The position numbers and the translations under genes were made by a program. A DNA stretch of 16,844 nt from Opitutia bacterium UBA7350 (GTDB lineage: Bacteria; Verrucomicrobiota; Verrucomicrobiia; Opitutales; Coraliomargaritaceae). How positions within the stretch are numbered: position 1 is the stretch's first letter; every line of letters starts with the position of its first letter. The stretch is from NCBI GenBank assembly GCA_002470925.1, contig DKOX01000003.1, forward strand, positions 1-16,844, written 5' to 3'. Of this stretch, positions 13,638-16,844 are shown in pieces. Below the pieces are notes generated by a model. It was not told the DNA's origin, made no database searches, and saw nothing but the letters and a program-made list of their open reading frames with translations.

Positions 13638-15359
13638 ATGAACTGGACTACCCATGAATGTGACCCAACGGTTATCAAAGAACTTGAGCAGGGTCTTGGG
13701 CTGAATCGGGTGATTGCGGAATTGTTGGTGGAACGCGGGATTGAGACAGTCGCTGCGGCGGAGCGTTTCCTGCGGCCGCAACTTTCAGATTTGGAGGATC
13801 CCTTTGCCCTGACGAATCTAGAGGCTGCGGTGGATCGGATTGAAAGGGCGCTGGAGGCCCGTGAATCGGTGGTTGTTTTTGGAGACTATGATGTCGACGG
13901 GGTAACGAGCACCGTGCAACTCGTCAGTCTTTTGCGCTCGCTGGGCATGGAGCCTCGTTTTTCCGTGCCCCTGCGCTTGGAGGAAGGTTATGGCATGAGC
14001 CGCGAAGCGATTGACCGGGTGCTGGACGGCTCGGTGCCGGATCTATTTATTGCGCTGGATTGCGGGACGAATGCACATGAGGCGGTCTCGTATTTGCGCA
14101 AACTGGGCGCGGATGTGATCATTGTGGACCACCATCAGGCCAAGGAAAGGGTGCCGGAAGATTGCATTCTCGTGAATCCGCATGTGTATGACCGGGTGCG
14201 CGCGCCCTGGCGCAATCTGTGTACCGCAGGCCTCGTTTTTAAACTTTTGCACGGAATTTTAAAGCGGCGGCGTGAGGCCGAGGATGAACGGGTAAAGTCC
14301 CTGCATTTAAGGGATTATCTGGATTTGGTGGCGATGGGAACGATCGCGGATTTGGTGCCCCTGCAGGACGAGAATCGTATTTTAGCATGGTATGGATTAC
14401 AGCATTTACGCGCGAACCGACGGGCTGGAATTCGGGCGCTTTGTGAGGTGAGTGGCCTGGCGGCCAGCCAACCGCTGGAAGGCACCGATGTTTCCTTTAA
14501 ACTTGCACCGCGCATCAACGCCAGTGGGCGTCTTGCCGATGCCAGTAAACCGATTGAGTTGCTCTTGAGTTCCGACGAGGAGACATGTGGTGCAATCGCG
14601 CAGGAACTGGATGTAACCAATCGCGAACGGCAGGCAATCGAACGCAAAATTGCGGGGGAAGCTACCGCGCATGTGGAGGCTCATTATGCCGATGCGCCGG
14701 GAATTATTTTATACGACAAGGCCTGGCATCCGGGGGTAGTCGGAATTGTTGCGAGCCGGGTGAGCCGCCGTTTTCACAAGCCCTGTGTTGTTTTGGGCCG
14801 CGAGGGCAGTATGGCGAAAGGCTCGGGTCGCAGTGTGGTGGGCGTCGACTTGGTGCAAGTTTTTCAGCAATGCGATGATTTGCTGGAGCATTGGGGTGGC
14901 CATCCGATGGCGGCCGGTATTTCTCTGCCCGAGTCGGAGATTGAGGCGTTTCGCGAGCGTTTCATGGAGGCGTTGAACGAGCTTTGCCCCGAGGGAATGC
15001 CGGAACCGGAACTTGAGCTTTCGGCTTGGATCGAAGCGGGTGATTTGAATGCGAGCTTTTTGGAATCAATGGATCGTTTACAGCCTTTTGGTCAGGAGAA
15101 CCGCCAACCGATCTTTGGATTGCGCGATATTGTGCTCGAGAAAGCTCCGCAGGCTTTTGCCAAGGGTGGGGGGAATTATCGTTTTGAACTACCGGCACCC
15201 GCAGGTGAAGGGCAGGGACTGGGTGGCGTGGCATGGCAGATGGATTCAATGCCGCTGGTTGGTGAGTCGGTGGACTTGGCTTTGCGTTTCGGGTGGAATT
15301 ACTGGCGAAACGCGCGAAAACCCCAAGTAACCCTCCTGGACTGGCGTCCGACGGAGTAG
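13638..15359 (+). CDS. recJ: Single-stranded-DNA-specific 5'-3' exonuclease RecJ
   Basis: DHH-family exonuclease that degrades single-stranded DNA 5' to 3' in recombination and in mismatch and base-excision repair. The ATG at 13638 gives 573 residues, close to the 577 of E. coli RecJ; a TTG at 13557 would add 27 unlike residues. Metal-binding motifs are VVFGDYDVDGVTST at 79-92, LDCGTNAHE at 140-148, DHH at 164-166 and MGTIADLVPL at 233-242. PRINASGRLADA at 291-302 follows. The DHHA1 part has WHPGVVGIVASR at 363-374, GSGRS at 395-399 and GGHPMAAGISL at 420-430, and the C-terminal OB region closes the protein. The 124 bases upstream contain a small 5-bp stem-loop (13610-13625) of uncertain meaning and no strong promoter or Shine-Dalgarno. 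Confidence 0.97.
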   Translation: MNWTTHECDPTVIKELEQGLGLNRVIAELLVERGIETVAAAERFLRPQLSDLEDPFALTNLEAAVDRIERALEARESVVVFGDYDVDGVTSTVQLVSLLRSLGMEPRFSVPLRLEEGYGMSREAIDRVLDGSVPDLFIALDCGTNAHEAVSYLRKLGADVIIVDHHQAKERVPEDCILVNPHVYDRVRAPWRNLCTAGLVFKLLHGILKRRREAEDERVKSLHLRDYLDLVAMGTIADLVPLQDENRILAWYGLQHLRANRRAGIRALCEVSGLAASQPLEGTDVSFKLAPRINASGRLADASKPIELLLSSDEETCGAIAQELDVTNRERQAIERKIAGEATAHVEAHYADAPGIILYDKAWHPGVVGIVASRVSRRFHKPCVVLGREGSMAKGSGRSVVGVDLVQVFQQCDDLLEHWGGHPMAAGISLPESEIEAFRERFMEALNELCPEGMPEPELELSAWIEAGDLNASFLESMDRLQPFGQENRQPIFGLRDIVLEKAPQAFAKGGGNYRFELPAPAGEGQGLGGVAWQMDSMPLVGESVDLALRFGWNYWRNARKPQVTLLDWRPTE

Positions 15360-15429
15360 GGCGGTCTTTATTTATCGACGCAAAATAGTAAGCGTTAAAA
15401 CTAACATCAACCAAAGCACCCCACAAATT

Positions 15430-16844
15430 ATGAAATCCCCAATACTTCATGCCTGCATTATTCTTTTTGTGGCAAATCTGCTTTTAGCAGAGGTCCAAAT
15501 GCCAAATATTTTTGGCGACCACATGGTGTTGCAACGCGACCAGCTCAATCCGGTATGGGGCAAGGCGAATCCCGGTGAGCGAATCATCGTCAAAATCAAT
15601 GGCCAAAGCCACGCGACTTACGCCGGTCCCGAGGGTCGTTGGGAAATCAAGCTCCGCGCCATGCCTGCCGGTGGTCCGCACGTGTTGGAAGTGCAGGCCG
15701 ACAACCGCCTGCGTTTTGAGGACGTCATGATCGGAGAGGTTTGGCTCTGCTCGGGGCAGTCCAACATGGAATGGACTTTGAGTAATAGCGATGGTGGTGA
15801 TTTGGAAATCCCGCTCGCGGATGAGCCTATGATCCGGATGATTTCTGTTCCAAAGGTTGGCACCCAGATTCCGCAGGATGATTTCAAGGGCCAATGGGAG
15901 CACGCAAGCCCCGCGGTAGCCGCGCATTTTTCGGCAGTGGGTTACCACTTTGGGCAACGCCTGAAACAGGCACTTGGAGTAACGATTGGGCTGATTGATA
16001 ACGCTTGGGGTGGATCCGCCGCGGAGGCCTGGGTGCCCCGCGATGTTCTTGAGGCGGACGGTCACTTCGATGCTTATCTCGCTGAGTGGGATGCCAAGAT
16101 CGCAGCTTACACCGATGCCGTGCATGCCAAAAAGATCGCTCTTTTTGAAGAATGGAAAGCCAATGGACGAAAGGGTCGCGCTCCCTGGCCCAGGGATATC
16201 CGCGCCGGACAGCATCGCCCCGCCAATTTATATAACGGAGTCTTGCATCCCATCATCGGCTACGGAATTCGGGGAGCCATCTGGTATCAGGGCGAAAGCA
16301 ATGCCCGTCGCGCTGCGGCCTACAACCACCTCTTTCCACTGATGATTTCCACTTGGCGGGATCATTGGGAACAAGGCGACTTCCCCTTCTACTGGGTGCA
16401 ACTCGCAGACTTCGGCAAGGAGCAAGCCGAACCCCAGCAGAACTCATCGTGGGCGGAATTGCGCGAAGCCCAAACCAATACCCTCGCGCTTCCCAATTCC
16501 GGACAAGCCGTCATTATTGATATTGGCGAAGGTCGCGATATTCACCCCCGCAATAAACGCACGGTGGGCGACCGCCTCGCCCGCCATGCTCTCGCGAAGG
16601 ATTATGGTTACAACATTGCCTCGGAAAGCCCGCGCTTTTCCGGAATGCGCATCGAGAATGGCAAGGCAATAGTCACCTTCGATCACGTCAGCGCAGGGGG
16701 TCTTTACGCATTTGATGTACCGGAAGTCAAAGGCTTCGCCATTGCCGGAAGCGATGGCGTCTTTCGCTGGGCCAAGGCGCGTATTGAGGGCAAAAATCAG
16801 GTGGTGGTTTCAAGCCCTGGGATCGCCGAACCGGTTGCGGTGCG
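15430..16844 (+). CDS. Secreted sialate O-acetylesterase (SGNH hydrolase), 3'-truncated by window end
   Basis: Predicted exported carbohydrate esterase that removes O-acetyl groups from sialic acid or other acetylated glycans. The frame is open from the ATG at 15430 to the last base, giving 471 complete codons so far. Residues 1-20 form a signal peptide (hydrophobic core ILHACIILFVANLLLA) with likely cleavage after A20. The nucleophile serine is S111 in LCSGQSNMEW, the block III motif WYQGESN is at 286-291 (G288, S290), and the catalytic D370-I-H372 pair lies in EGRDIHPRNKRTVGDRLA. It opens 70 bases after recJ and seems functionally unrelated; it may begin a glycan-degradation locus to the right. 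The coding strand is C-rich, unlike recJ. No Shine-Dalgarno is evident. Confidence 0.92.
   Translation, partial: MKSPILHACIILFVANLLLAEVQMPNIFGDHMVLQRDQLNPVWGKANPGERIIVKINGQSHATYAGPEGRWEIKLRAMPAGGPHVLEVQADNRLRFEDVMIGEVWLCSGQSNMEWTLSNSDGGDLEIPLADEPMIRMISVPKVGTQIPQDDFKGQWEHASPAVAAHFSAVGYHFGQRLKQALGVTIGLIDNAWGGSAAEAWVPRDVLEADGHFDAYLAEWDAKIAAYTDAVHAKKIALFEEWKANGRKGRAPWPRDIRAGQHRPANLYNGVLHPIIGYGIRGAIWYQGESNARRAAAYNHLFPLMISTWRDHWEQGDFPFYWVQLADFGKEQAEPQQNSSWAELREAQTNTLALPNSGQAVIIDIGEGRDIHPRNKRTVGDRLARHALAKDYGYNIASESPRFSGMRIENGKAIVTFDHVSAGGLYAFDVPEVKGFAIAGSDGVFRWAKARIEGKNQVVVSSPGIAEPVAV

Noticed and set aside
15360..15429. Possible LacI-type operator or other palindrome before the esterase gene (TAAGCGTTA, GTTAAAACTAAC)
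   Set aside because: The arms are only three or four bases with mismatched centres, which is expected by chance in A/T-rich DNA.
1..16844. Mobile elements, CRISPR arrays, tRNA or rRNA genes, or a hidden defence or retron-like system
   Set aside because: Gaps between genes are at most about 140 bases, no long repeats or transposase-like frames were seen, and every large frame fits a known housekeeping or transport family.

Overview
The window is an ordinary-looking, densely coded stretch of chromosome from a Gram-negative bacterium. Gram-negative is supported by two ExbB/ExbD-type inner-membrane motor gene pairs, a TonB/TolA-like protein and YajC-SecDF. A fused SecDF, a menaquinone-type prenyltransferase, a secreted sialate O-acetylesterase and the scarcity of Shine-Dalgarno sites together suggest the Verrucomicrobiota, perhaps the Opitutae. 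That placement is inference from content and style; no rRNA or other marker is present. I see no phage, insertion sequence, CRISPR array, tRNA or rRNA, and no defence island.

Layout: (1) 1-1521, end of leuC and all of leuD (leucine synthesis). (2) 1579-2559, an exbB/exbD pair with no TonB next to it. (3) 2556-3500, an AEC-family permease on the minus strand, divergent from a TPMT-family methyltransferase at 3610-4194. (4) 4191-7579, a minus-strand operon transcribed pfkB-family kinase, tmk, holB, SRAP-family protein: nucleotide supply, clamp loading and abasic-site protection in one unit. (5) 7580-7719, the shared divergent control region, with a 17-bp dyad and a good -35 box for the minus operon. 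(6) 7720-9586, a tolQ/tolR/TonB-TolA-like motor operon, then menA (9604-10527). (7) 10602-13513, yajC and a fused secDF. (8) 13638-15359, recJ. (9) 15430-end, the start of a secreted sialate O-acetylesterase whose base composition differs from most of its neighbours.

The themes are housekeeping: amino-acid synthesis, energised envelope transport, protein export and DNA replication or repair. I did not find a convincing undescribed system. The points most worth a second look are a clamp-loader delta-prime subunit without the usual zinc-binding cysteines, co-transcription of a SRAP abasic-site protein with that clamp-loader gene, the dyad over the divergent tol and replication-operon promoters, two convergent gene pairs whose stop codons physically overlap, and a strand-composition switch at the right-hand gene.
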